DNA of 64,000 nucleotides from Rhizobiales bacterium 62-47 (GTDB lineage: Bacteria > Pseudomonadota > Alphaproteobacteria > Rhizobiales > Xanthobacteraceae), in the NCBI GenBank assembly GCA_001899255.1, contig MKVX01000013.1, forward strand, positions 310,001 through 374,000, read 5' to 3'. Shown here piece after piece: positions 34,920-43,600 of the stretch (position 1 is its first letter; each line of letters opens with the position of its first letter). Position numbers and translations under genes: made by a program. A model generated the notes under the pieces. The model ran no database searches. It worked only from the letters and a program-made list of their open reading frames with translations, and had not been told where the DNA came from.

Positions 34920-35169
34920 ATGCGCAAGCATTGCGATCATGAAAACCTCCCCTGCTTTCGAAACGTCTCGTAAGCGGCGGAAGTCATTCCCATCTGAAAC
35001 CCACGTCAAGCGTGGCGTGCGCGTCGTTCATGGCGATGTGGAGCTTAGCGAGAAACTCGGGCGCAAATGACCTGTGCCCGTGCGGCTCCATGCGCAGATT
35101 TCAAAGCCTGTTGCCTGCGATCCGGGCGCCATGACGGCGCCAACCGCAAGCATTACTTTCAGGGAGTAG
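34920..35169 (+). pseudogene. SEC-C motif protein gene disrupted by frameshifts
   Basis: A very strong ribosome site (AAAGGAGGTG at 34906-34915) precedes ATG 34920, but that frame stops after 17 codons. The coding sense moves to the next frame for [23 protein letters not shown], then shifts again for [12 protein letters not shown], again for KACCLRSGRHDGANRKHYF, and once more to a TAG at 35167-35169. Removing one base from each of four homopolymer runs (CCCC near 34950, AAA at 35065-35067, TTT at 35099-35101, TTT at 35157-35159) rebuilds an intact 81-codon frame with the full zinc motif CPCGS-x5-KACC type. The length, 250 nt, equals 82 codons plus four. It lies convergent to uvrB. Confidence 0.7.
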
Positions 35170-35198
35170 GTGAGGGCCGGAGCAATCCGGCCTTCTCT

Positions 35199-38168
35199 CT
35201 ACCGTTTCTTCCAGCCGCCGCGGCGTCCGGGGGCGCCGCCGGACGAGCGCGGCGAGACGCTGTCCTTGATCACCCCGCCGAATTCCTGGCCGCCCTCGCG
35301 CATCGATTTCGGCTGGTAGATGCGGCTTTCCGGTCCCGGTCCCATTTCGTCGAGCGTGGGTTTGCGCGGGCGGGCGACGCCCTTGCGGTCGGGCTTGACC
35401 TCGTGCCACGTCGCAATTCCCATCTCGTCGAGATCGGGCTTCTTCACCTTGGATTTCGCCGGCAGGTTCGCCGCGTCGCCGTATTTCTTATCGCCCTTGT
35501 AAGCGCCGGCCCTGGCCGCGACGCCGCGCTGCTTGATGGTCGGATCGTCGACGACTGCCATTTCCGTCGCGCGTAGACGCTTGACTTCGTCGCGCAGCCG
35601 CGCGGCTTCCTCGAAGTTCAGGTCGGCGGCGGCTTCGCGCATGCGGGTTTCGAGATCGGCCAGCACAGCCTCGAAATTATGTCCGATGGCGATCGCGTCG
35701 TCCGCCATGCCGCCGTCGCCGATTTCAACCAGCACGTGGTCGCGCTCGTAGACGCTGTTGAGGATATCGCCGATCGATTTCTTGACGCTCTCTGGCGTGA
35801 TGCCGTGCTCGGTATTGTACGCCACCTGCTTTTCGCGGCGGCGATCGGTCTCGGCGATGGCGCGCTCCATCGAGCCGGTCATCTGATCGGCATAAAGGAT
35901 CACCTTGCCGTCGACGTTGCGCGCGGCGCGACCGATGGTCTGGATCAGCGACGTTTCGCTGCGCAGGAAGCCTTCCTTGTCGGCATCGAGAATGGCGACC
36001 AGCGCGCATTCCGGAATGTCGAGACCCTCGCGCAGCAGGTTGATGCCGACCAGCGCATCGAACGCGCCGAGCCGTAGGTCGCGGATGATCTCGATGCGCT
36101 CGATGGTGTCGATGTCGGAGTGCATATAGCGCACGCGAATCCCCTGCTCGTGCAGATATTCGGTGAGGTCTTCGGCCATGCGCTTGGTCAGCACGGTGAT
36201 GAGCGAGCGATAGCCCTTGCGGGCGGTCTCGCGCACCTCGCCGACCAGATCGTCGACCTGCGTGCGCGCGGGGCGGATATGCACCGGCGGGTCGATCAAC
36301 CCGGTGGGGCGGATGACCTGCTCGACGAAGACGCCGCCGGCTTCGTTCATTTCCCAGCCGCCCGGTGTGGCCGATACCGCGACCGATTGCGGGCGCATCA
36401 TGTCCCATTCCTCGAAGCGCAGCGGGCGGTTGTCCATGCACGAGGGCAGGCGGAAACCGTATTCGGCAAGCGTCGCCTTGCGGCGGAAGTCGCCGCGGAA
36501 CATGCCGCCGATCTGCGGAATGGTGACGTGGCTCTCGTCGGCGAACACCAGCGCGTTGTCGGGGACGTATTCGAACAGCGTCGGCGGCGGCTCACCGGGG
36601 CGGCGGCCGGTGAGGTAGCGCGAGTAGTTTTCGATCCCGGCGCAGCTTCCGGTGGCCTCCATCATTTCGATATCGAAGGTGGTGCGTTGCTCGAGCCGCT
36701 GCGCCTCGAGCAGGCGGCCCTGCGCGTTGAGCTGGTCGAGCCGCGTCTTGAGTTCGCTCTTGATCGACTTGATGGCCTGCACCAGCGTCGGGCGCGGCGT
36801 CACATAGTGCGAGTTGGCGTAGATCTTGATGAATTCGAGCTCGTCCTGCTTGTGGCCGGTGAGCGGATCGAACTCCTCGATCGACTCCACCTCGTCGCCG
36901 AACAGGTTCACCCGCCAGGCGCGGTCCTCGTAGTGCGCCGGGAAGATGTCAATAACGTCGCCGCGCACGCGGAAGGTGCCGCGGGTGAAGTCGGCCTGCG
37001 TGCGCTTGTATTGCAGCGCGACCAGGTCGGCGATCAGTTGCCGCTGGTCGATGCGTTCGCCCTTCTTCAGCGCGAAGGTCATCGCGGTGTAGGTTTCGAC
37101 CGAGCCGATACCGTAGATGCACGATACCGAGGCGACAATGATGACGTCGTCGCGTTCCAGCAGCGCGCGCGTTGCCGAGTGGCGCATGCGGTCGATCTGC
37201 TCGTTGATCGAGGAATCCTTCTCGATATAGGTGTCGGTGCGCGGGACGTAGGCTTCCGGCTGGTAGTAGTCGTAATAGGAGACGAAATATTCGACGGCGT
37301 TGTCGGGAAAGAAATTCTTGAACTCGCCGTAGAGCTGCGCCGCCAGCGTCTTGTTCGGCGCGAGGATCAGCGCCGGGCGTTGCGTCGCCTCGATCACCTT
37401 GGCCATGGTGTAGGTCTTGCCGGAGCCGGTAACACCGAGCAGTACTTGCGTGCGGTCGTTGCGCGCGATGCCTTCGACCAGTTCCTTGATGGCGGTCGGC
37501 TGGTCGCCCTTCGGTTCGTATTCGGATTTGATCTCGAAGCGTACGCCGCCTTCGGATTTCTCTGGGCGCGGCGGACGATGCGGTGTCCATACCTTCAGCG
37601 AGCCGTCGTCTTTCTTGAATTCGGGACGGCCGTCGCGGATCAGATTCTCCAGCGCTTCGGCGGTGGCCTGCACGCCGAGCCCTTCCATCTTGCTGCGCGG
37701 TGGCCGCGCCAGCGCCGCTTCGTCGTCCTCCGCGGTCGGCAGGCCGAGCTGCCGCGCCAGTTCCGGGTCGAGGGCGGGAATGGTGGCGCTGGTGCCGTAG
37801 TTCGGGGTGCTGAACTCGGCTTGCGGGGCTTCGTCGAAACCTTGCGCGCGCGCACCAAGTGGTTGCGGGTTCGGCCGCAGTGGCATGGTTGGCGGTTCAG
37901 GGGTCTGTTCGCGGAAATTCTTCGGCGTGGACTTGCGCGCACGATGCGCTGCTGCTTCCCCTCCAGCGCGCCGATCCCACGAGTTATCCGGCGGCGGCTG
38001 CAATCCGGTGCCGGAGCCCATGCCCGCATCGCCGCGATTGATCGCCGGGTTGAGCAGTTCCGCCAGGGCCGGACCGATCGGCTGCACCTCGGGACGATGC
38101 GCCTTGGATTTCGGTGTTTTGGGTCTGGCAGGTTTGCCGGGTTTTTTCGGATCGGGAGACTTCGCCAT
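35199..38168 (-). CDS. uvrB: excinuclease ABC subunit B
   Basis: Damage-verifying DNA helicase-like core of nucleotide excision repair; it loads with UvrA and recruits UvrC (7939-10035). The product is 989 aa, against about 670 in E. coli. Order: Pro-rich N-terminal extension of about 190 aa; core starting [21 protein letters not shown]; Walker [11 protein letters not shown] near residue 245; damage-probing hairpin [22 protein letters not shown]; helicase motifs to QTIGRAARN; the UVR motif [19 protein letters not shown]; and a basic C-terminal tail with two LDEMG copies. The start at 38168 ([12 protein letters not shown]) begins the extension. Long UvrB of this kind is, to my knowledge, usual in this bacterial group. 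Confidence 0.95.
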   Translation of the reverse strand: MAKSPDPKKPGKPARPKTPKSKAHRPEVQPIGPALAELLNPAINRGDAGMGSGTGLQPPPDNSWDRRAGGEAAAHRARKSTPKNFREQTPEPPTMPLRPNPQPLGARAQGFDEAPQAEFSTPNYGTSATIPALDPELARQLGLPTAEDDEAALARPPRSKMEGLGVQATAEALENLIRDGRPEFKKDDGSLKVWTPHRPPRPEKSEGGVRFEIKSEYEPKGDQPTAIKELVEGIARNDRTQVLLGVTGSGKTYTMAKVIEATQRPALILAPNKTLAAQLYGEFKNFFPDNAVEYFVSYYDYYQPEAYVPRTDTYIEKDSSINEQIDRMRHSATRALLERDDVIIVASVSCIYGIGSVETYTAMTFALKKGERIDQRQLIADLVALQYKRTQADFTRGTFRVRGDVIDIFPAHYEDRAWRVNLFGDEVESIEEFDPLTGHKQDELEFIKIYANSHYVTPRPTLVQAIKSIKSELKTRLDQLNAQGRLLEAQRLEQRTTFDIEMMEATGSCAGIENYSRYLTGRRPGEPPPTLFEYVPDNALVFADESHVTIPQIGGMFRGDFRRKATLAEYGFRLPSCMDNRPLRFEEWDMMRPQSVAVSATPGGWEMNEAGGVFVEQVIRPTGLIDPPVHIRPARTQVDDLVGEVRETARKGYRSLITVLTKRMAEDLTEYLHEQGIRVRYMHSDIDTIERIEIIRDLRLGAFDALVGINLLREGLDIPECALVAILDADKEGFLRSETSLIQTIGRAARNVDGKVILYADQMTGSMERAIAETDRRREKQVAYNTEHGITPESVKKSIGDILNSVYERDHVLVEIGDGGMADDAIAIGHNFEAVLADLETRMREAAADLNFEEAARLRDEVKRLRATEMAVVDDPTIKQRGVAARAGAYKGDKKYGDAANLPAKSKVKKPDLDEMGIATWHEVKPDRKGVARPRKPTLDEMGPGPESRIYQPKSMREGGQEFGGVIKDSVSPRSSGGAPGRRGGWKKR

Positions 38169-38381
38169 GGCCGGAATATGGGTGGATTCTCCGGCCAATA
38201 AAAGGCCGCTTGTGCTGCCTGACGGAAATACCGTCGCGGCGTCGTTAGTCGTGATGACGAAATGAAGACATTGTGTCGATCGCACCATTTCTAACTGGCG
38301 ATCGGATTTGCGCAGCGCCCCCGCCATGGTGATAGTCTGGCAACCCGCGCCGTGAGGCGATCATCGGGTGGAGGGGCTGCT

Positions 38382-40370
38382 ATGACGACGTCATCACGCT
38401 ATGTAGTCGGATTGGCGCTCGCGATTACCGGCTTTGGTCTGATGTCGCTGCCGGCCATGGCGCAATCGAAGGATGCCGAGCCGGCGACACGCGCCGTCAA
38501 CGACGGATTCGTCAAGGCGTTGCCCTTCAATGACCGCACCGATTTCGATGATGCCAAACGCGGCTTCATCGCCACGCTAGCGGATGGCGTGGTGGCCGGG
38601 CCCGGCGGCAAACCGGCGTGGGACGTCAAGCCGTATGATTTCCTGAAAAGCGATCAGGTGCCGCCGACGGTCAATCCCAGCCTGTGGCGGCAGGCGCAAC
38701 TCAATGCCATCCATGGTTTGTTCAAGGTCACCGAGCGCGTCTATCAGGTGCGCGGTCTCGATCTCGCGAATCTCACCATCATCGAGGGCGATAGCGGATT
38801 GATCCTGATCGATCCGTTGCTGTCGAACGAAACCGCGGCTGCGGCGCTCGATCTATATGTGAAGCATCGCGCGGCCAAGCCGGTGGTCGCGGTGATCTAC
38901 ACCCATAGCCACGTCGATCATTTCGGCGGCGGCAGGGGCGTGATGTCGGAAGCGGACGCCGCCAGCGGTAAGGTCAAGGTGATCGCGCCGGACGGTTTCA
39001 TGGATCACGCCGTGGCCGAGAACGTCATCGCCGGCAACGCAATGAGCCGCCGGGCGCAGTTCCAGTTCGGCAGCGCGCTGCCGGTTGGCGACCGCACGCA
39101 GATCGATACCGGGCTGGGCAAGGCGCTGTCGAAAGGCACCATCTCGTTGATCCCGCCGAACGATCTCATCAAGCAGCCGTATGAGACGCGCACTATCGAC
39201 GGCGTCGAGATGGAATTCCATCTGGTGCCGGGGTCGGAAGCACCGGCGGAAATGCTGATCTATTTTCCGCAGTTCAAGCTGTTGAACATGGCGGAAGACG
39301 CTACACACAACATGCACAATCTCTACACGCTGCGTGGCGCCGAAATCCGCGACGGCCGGCGCTGGTCGCGTTACATCGGCGACGCCATCGATCGTTACGG
39401 CAACAGGGTCGATGTGGTGATCGCGCAGCATCACTGGCCGATGTGGGACAATGCGCGCATCGTCAGCTTTCTCAAGAAACAGCGCGATCTCTACAAATTC
39501 ATCCACGACCAGACGGTACGGCTGCTGAATCATGGCCTGACGCCGACCGAAATCGCCGAACAGTTGAAGCTGCCGCCGTCATTGTCGAACGATTGGGCGT
39601 CGCGCGGCTATTATGGAACGCTGAGCCATAACGCCAAGGCGGTGTATCAATTCTATCTCGGCTGGTACGATGCCAATCCCGCCGATCTCAATCCGTTGCC
39701 GCGCGCCGAGGAAGCCAGGAAGGAGATCGAATACATGGGCGGCGCCGAGGCGGTGCTCAAGCGTGCCCGCGACGACTTCAAAACCGGGCAATATCGTTGG
39801 GTGGCGAGCGTGATGAGTAAAGTCGTGTTCGCCGATCCGGCCAATCGGGCGGCGCGCGAATTGGGTGCCGATGCACTGGAACAGCTTGGCTATCAGAGCG
39901 AGGCGGCGACCTGGCGCAATGCCTATCTGCTCGGCGCGGCGGAGTTGCGCGGCGGCGTGCAGAAAAGCAATGCGTCGACGGCGAGCGCCGATCTGCTCAA
40001 AGGCGTGTCGCTCGATCTGGCCTTTGACTTTCTCGGCGTACGTCTGAACGCGGCCAAGGCCGAAGGCAAGCACATCGTCATCAACTGGACCTTCACCGAT
40101 CTGAACCAGACCTATGTGATGAATCTGGAGAACTCGGCGCTGACGCACACAGCCGGTAAGCTGTCCGACGATGCCGACACCAGCATCACGCTGACGCGCG
40201 CGGCGCTCGATGCCATCACGCTCAAGCAACGCACCTTCCTCGGCAGCGTGCTGACCGGCGACATCTGGGTCGGCGGCAATCCGTTAAAGGTGCGCGAATT
40301 GTTCGGCTTGCTCGACGATTTCTCGCCGGACTTCGAAGTCGTCGAACCGCGGAAGGCCAAGGTCGAATAG
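38382..40370 (+). CDS. exported alkyl sulfatase, metallo-beta-lactamase fold (SdsA1-like)
   Basis: A 662-residue protein with a signal peptide (VGLALAITGFGLMSLPAMA, cleaved near residue 28). The MBL zinc site is visible as THSHVDHFGG at residues 174-183, then MAEDATHNMHNLYTLRG and QHHWP with further ligands; the C-terminal part holds the dimerisation and SCP2-like domains (NWTFTDLNQTYVMNLENSALTHT), as in SdsA1. Such enzymes hydrolyse primary alkyl sulfates such as SDS to alcohol and sulfate in the periplasm. ATG 38382 gives the complete signal peptide. It is divergent from uvrB and convergent with the EF-hand gene. Confidence 0.93.
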   Translation: MTTSSRYVVGLALAITGFGLMSLPAMAQSKDAEPATRAVNDGFVKALPFNDRTDFDDAKRGFIATLADGVVAGPGGKPAWDVKPYDFLKSDQVPPTVNPSLWRQAQLNAIHGLFKVTERVYQVRGLDLANLTIIEGDSGLILIDPLLSNETAAAALDLYVKHRAAKPVVAVIYTHSHVDHFGGGRGVMSEADAASGKVKVIAPDGFMDHAVAENVIAGNAMSRRAQFQFGSALPVGDRTQIDTGLGKALSKGTISLIPPNDLIKQPYETRTIDGVEMEFHLVPGSEAPAEMLIYFPQFKLLNMAEDATHNMHNLYTLRGAEIRDGRRWSRYIGDAIDRYGNRVDVVIAQHHWPMWDNARIVSFLKKQRDLYKFIHDQTVRLLNHGLTPTEIAEQLKLPPSLSNDWASRGYYGTLSHNAKAVYQFYLGWYDANPADLNPLPRAEEARKEIEYMGGAEAVLKRARDDFKTGQYRWVASVMSKVVFADPANRAARELGADALEQLGYQSEAATWRNAYLLGAAELRGGVQKSNASTASADLLKGVSLDLAFDFLGVRLNAAKAEGKHIVINWTFTDLNQTYVMNLENSALTHTAGKLSDDADTSITLTRAALDAITLKQRTFLGSVLTGDIWVGGNPLKVRELFGLLDDFSPDFEVVEPRKAKVE

Positions 40371-40382
40371 CGCAGCGGCCGC

Positions 40383-40775
40383 TTACTTCAGCAATCGCAC
40401 CAGCGCCTTGCCCGCGCGCGAGGCCAGTTCCTTGGCATCGAGCGTGCCATCGTTATCCGGGTCGGCCGCCCGGAAGCGGCGCTCGACGAGGTTGAGGTAC
40501 TCGTTCTTGTCGATAGTGCCATCGTTGTCCGGGTTCGCCGTGGCAAAGTCCTTGGCGTTCAGCCGCCCGCGCAGTTCCCTGCCGTCGAGCGTGCCGTCGT
40601 GATCGCGGTCGAGCCGGTCGAACACGGCCGACGCCGCGCGCTTGGCTTCAGCCAGATCGACGGTGCCATCCTTGTCGGGATCAAGCCTGTCGAGCAGGCG
40701 TGCCGCCCAAGCGGGCGTGGCAGCCAATGTCGAAACGGCCAGCGAGAGCATCAGAACCTGTCGGCGCGTGAACAT
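40383..40775 (-). CDS. exported protein with four EF-hand-like motifs
   Basis: A 130-residue protein with a Tat-like signal (TRRQVLMLSLAVSTLAATPAWA) and four calcium-binding loops: DPDKDGTVDLAE, DRDHDGTLDGRE, NPDNDGTIDKNE and DPDNDGTLDAKE, each with acidic residues at positions 1, 3, 5 and 12. Periplasmic calcium binding is therefore likely. Start at 40775 (MFTRRQ) has GGAG with 9-nt spacing; the Met codons further upstream give too long a leader. It ends 12 bp from the convergent sulfatase. Role unknown. Confidence 0.85.
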   Translation of the reverse strand: MFTRRQVLMLSLAVSTLAATPAWAARLLDRLDPDKDGTVDLAEAKRAASAVFDRLDRDHDGTLDGRELRGRLNAKDFATANPDNDGTIDKNEYLNLVERRFRAADPDNDGTLDAKELASRAGKALVRLLK

Positions 40776-40989
40776 GGCGGGCATCTCCATGAAACAGGGC
40801 AACCGCGCTGATTATGATCCTGCAGCAGTGGCGGCGGAAGAGACTTGAGCGCCACGCGTGGCAGCCCTCACGTTTTTGCGCGTCGCCGATTTGGCCATTG
40901 ACTCGGACCGGGTCCGGCGAGATTAATGCATTTGCATCTAAATGGCGCGCGACGTTGCGCGATGAATGATCCAAGCAAGGACTTGCCAG

Positions 40990-41700
40990 ATGATCGACCT
41001 GCATTACTGGACGACGCCGAACGGCCACAAGATCACGATGTTTCTCGAAGAGGCCGGGCTGCCCTACAAGGTGTTTCCGGTGAACATCGGTAAGGGCGAC
41101 CAATTCAAGCCGGAGTTTCTGGCGATTGCACCGAACAATCGCATTCCCGCCATGGTCGATCATGCGCCGAAGGGCGGTGGCAAGCCGATATCGATTTTCG
41201 AATCCGGCGCCATCCTGCTGTATCTCGCCGAGAAGACCGGCAAGTTCCTCCCCAGCGATCTTTATGGCCGCTACGATGCGATCCAGTGGGTGTTCTGGCA
41301 GATGGGCGGTCTCGGCCCGATGGCCGGGCAGAACCACCATTTCCGTAACTACGCGCAAGAGAAAATCAAATACGCCATCGATCGCTATGTGAACGAGACC
41401 AACCGGCTTTATGGCGTGCTCAACAAGCGGTTGGCCGATCGTGAATTCATCGCCGGCGACTATTCGATTGCCGACATGGCGAGCTATCCGTGGATCGTGC
41501 CCTACAAGAATCAGGAACAGGACATCAACGACTTCCCGCATCTCAAGCGGTGGCTGGAGACTATCGCCGCGCGCCCGGCGACTGAGCGCGCTTACGCCAA
41601 GGCGAAGGAAGTCAATCCGAACTTCGGCCAGCCGGCCATTCGTACCGAGGAAGAACGCAAGCTGCTGTTCGGCCAGACGGCTGCGGTGGTGAAGGGCTGA
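40990..41700 (+). CDS. glutathione S-transferase (YghU/YfcG-like)
   Basis: A 236-residue GST with an N-terminal thioredoxin-like domain beginning DLHYWTTPNGHKITMFLEEAGLPYKV, the cis-Pro motif NRIPAMVD, the GSH-binding SIFESGAILLYLAEKTGKFLP, and a C-terminal all-helical domain with ADMASYPWIVPYKN. The TTPNG motif marks the Nu-class YfcG/YghU group, which act as disulfide-bond reductases with glutathione. ATG 40990 is preceded by AAGGA. Confidence 0.9.
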   Translation: MIDLHYWTTPNGHKITMFLEEAGLPYKVFPVNIGKGDQFKPEFLAIAPNNRIPAMVDHAPKGGGKPISIFESGAILLYLAEKTGKFLPSDLYGRYDAIQWVFWQMGGLGPMAGQNHHFRNYAQEKIKYAIDRYVNETNRLYGVLNKRLADREFIAGDYSIADMASYPWIVPYKNQEQDINDFPHLKRWLETIAARPATERAYAKAKEVNPNFGQPAIRTEEERKLLFGQTAAVVKG

Positions 41701-41711
41701 TGACGTCTCCT

Positions 41712-41739
41712 TCACCTCGCCCCGCTTGCGGGGAGAGGT
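41712..41739. repeat. short hairpin repeat (CCTCGCCCCGC family)
   Basis: ACCTCGCCCCGC / GCGGGGAGAGGT form a 12-bp stem with one mismatch and a TT loop. A common dispersed intergenic element in these genomes; adjacent to repeat 41753-41799. Confidence 0.55.
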
Positions 41740-41752
41740 CGACAACGGCAAA

Positions 41753-41799
41753 CCTCATGGTGAGGAGCAAGGCGTAGCCTTGCGTCTCGAACCATGAGG
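41753..41799. repeat. palindromic intergenic repeat, family C
   Basis: Perfect 9-bp ends CCTCATGGT / ACCATGAGG enclosing AAGGC / GCCTT arms. Same core as 18271-18314. It lies in the gap between two GST genes. Confidence 0.65.
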
Positions 41800-41922
41800 T
41801 GATCTAGCTGCGTCGCTCCTTCAACCTTCGCGATGCGACCAAGCGGTCGCTCATCGGGATGAGGTCGCGACACGGACGCATGTGTCGATGCAAATGGTTT
41901 CAATTGAGGATCTGTCTGTTCA

Positions 41923-42618
41923 ATGTCTCGCAAACTCTTCGAACTGGTCGGCACCGACGCCACACGGCCGTTCAGCCCGTTCTGCTGGCGCACCCGCATG
42001 GCGCTGGCTCACAAGGAGCTCGACACCGCGTCGATTCCCTGGCGCTTCACCGAGAAGGGCGCGATTGCTCCGCACAATTCGGAGAAGGTGCCGGTGCTGA
42101 TCGACGGCGAAACCTCGGTGGCGGATTCCTGGGCGATTGCCAACTATCTCGAAGATACCTATCAGGATCGGCCATCGCTGTTCGGCGGTGAAGGCGGTCG
42201 TGCGCTCGGCCGCATGCTGAACTGGTGGGGCGATGTGGTGGTGATCGGTGGCATGTTTCCGCTGATCGTCGGCGATATCCCCGGGCACCTGGCGCCGGAG
42301 GATGCCGCTTACTTCCGCAAGACGCGGGAAGCGCGCTTCGGCAAATCGCTCGAAGAGGTCGTCGCCAATCGTGACAAGGATGTCGCGGGTTTCCGCAAGA
42401 GCCTCGATCCGATGCGGCTGACGTTGAAGACGCAAGCCTATCTCGGCGGCGCGGCGCCGAATTATGCGGATTACATCGTGTTCGGTCCCTTTCAGTGGGC
42501 GCGCGTCGTCAGCGAGTTCAAACTGCTGAAGGAAGACGATCTGGTCTACGCCTGGCGTGAACGCATGCTCGATGCATTCGGCGGCATGGCGCGTAACTCG
42601 CCGGGCTTCGCGGTGTAA
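41923..42618 (+). CDS. glutathione S-transferase (LigE/beta-etherase-like)
   Basis: A 231-residue GST. Features: ELVGTDATRPFSPFCWRTRMALAHKELDT at the N-terminus, VPVLIDGETSVADSWAIANYLEDTY for GSH binding, and a helical C-terminal domain with YLGGAAPNYADYIVFGPFQWAR. This is closest to the LigE/LigF-type and maleylpyruvate-isomerase-like groups; lignin ether cleavage is not implied by context. Its stop (42616-42618) touches the stop of the convergent HAD gene with no spacer. Confidence 0.85.
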   Translation: MSRKLFELVGTDATRPFSPFCWRTRMALAHKELDTASIPWRFTEKGAIAPHNSEKVPVLIDGETSVADSWAIANYLEDTYQDRPSLFGGEGGRALGRMLNWWGDVVVIGGMFPLIVGDIPGHLAPEDAAYFRKTREARFGKSLEEVVANRDKDVAGFRKSLDPMRLTLKTQAYLGGAAPNYADYIVFGPFQWARVVSEFKLLKEDDLVYAWRERMLDAFGGMARNSPGFAV

Positions 42619-43494
42619 TCAGGTCGCGCTGAAAACGCCCTTATCCCGCAGCATCGTCAGCACGGCATGCAGATCGGGTAGCACCGCGGCGCATTTGGCC
42701 CGCGTATCTTCGGGCGGCTGGACGATGTCCGGCACCATGATCGGAATCGTCGCGGCGCCATGCGCGGCGGCGATGCCGGGTATCGAGTCCTCGACAGCGA
42801 CGCAAGCGTTGGGATGAAAGCCCAGCCGCTCGGCGGCGAGCAAATAGAGATCCGGGCTGGGTTTGCCGTGCGTCACGTCGTCGTGCGTCAGGATCGTTTC
42901 GAAGCGCGAGCGGATGCCGGCCAGCGCCAGATGATGTTCGGCGGCGCGGCGCGTTGACGAGGTGACGATCGCCATCGGGCGATCCGCATCCCGCAACGCA
43001 TCGAGCAGTTCGAGCGTTCCGGGCTTCAGCGGCAGGCCGTCGCGCAGCATGGCGTCGCGGTAATTGAAGAATGCCTTACGGACATCGTCGACCCGCAGTG
43101 CTGCGCCATAGTGATCGCGCAGCATGATCTCGCATTGCGCCGCCGGAATGCCGACCATGGCATGTGCGATGGCGGTGCCGTCGGCGTAGCCGAGGTCGGC
43201 CAGCGCGTTGATCAGGCTGCTGCGATAGACCCGTTCGGTGTCGAGCAGCGTGCCGTCCATGTCGAGCAGCACGGCGCCGATCTGCCAGCGCGCGCTGGCG
43301 CCCATCGCCACCGTCCGCAGGCAATCGCGGCACAGGCAGTCGGCGAAGCCGGTGCCGGAGGTCGGCAGTGGCAGCCGCGCGGTTTCCTGGCCGCACCAGC
43401 ACTCGGTCGACAGGCCGCAATCGAACGCGGTGCCGCACCGCGCGCAGGAAAGGCGGCGCGGAAGGGGAGTTGTTGCGGGCGACGGCTGCGTCAT
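42619..43494 (-). CDS. HAD-family phosphatase fused to an N-terminal cysteine-rich (CWC-type) domain
   Basis: A 291-residue protein in two parts. Residues 15-62 hold eight Cys (17, 20, 26, 32, 34, 53, 55, 58) in the pattern CARCGTAFDCG...CWCG...CLCRDCL, which matches small CWC-type cysteine-rich proteins and should bind metal. Residues 72-291 are a HAD hydrolase with motif I LLDMDGTLLD (nucleophile Asp78), a cap domain, motif II IVTSST and motif IV HGKPSPDLYLLAAERLG...VAVEDSIPGI, as in beta-phosphoglucomutase-like enzymes. Met64 could be an internal start giving the HAD part alone (43305). Substrate unknown. Confidence 0.85.
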   Translation of the reverse strand: MTQPSPATTPLPRRLSCARCGTAFDCGLSTECWCGQETARLPLPTSGTGFADCLCRDCLRTVAMGASARWQIGAVLLDMDGTLLDTERVYRSSLINALADLGYADGTAIAHAMVGIPAAQCEIMLRDHYGAALRVDDVRKAFFNYRDAMLRDGLPLKPGTLELLDALRDADRPMAIVTSSTRRAAEHHLALAGIRSRFETILTHDDVTHGKPSPDLYLLAAERLGFHPNACVAVEDSIPGIAAAHGAATIPIMVPDIVQPPEDTRAKCAAVLPDLHAVLTMLRDKGVFSAT

Positions 43495-43600
43495 CGATCG
43501 GGCTCAGACCTGCTGGCGATTTTCATCGCGGGTTCATATCCGGAGGCGGTATAGTTCGGTCCGCCCGCCGTCCTGCGCAAGCGCCAAGAGGGTTAGTCCG

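Noticed and set aside
36120-38201. 693-codon open frame on the plus strand opposite uvrB
   Set aside because: It lies wholly within the complement of the uvrB core; the translated product is rich in His, Arg and Ala without recognisable domains. It is a GC-rich shadow frame.
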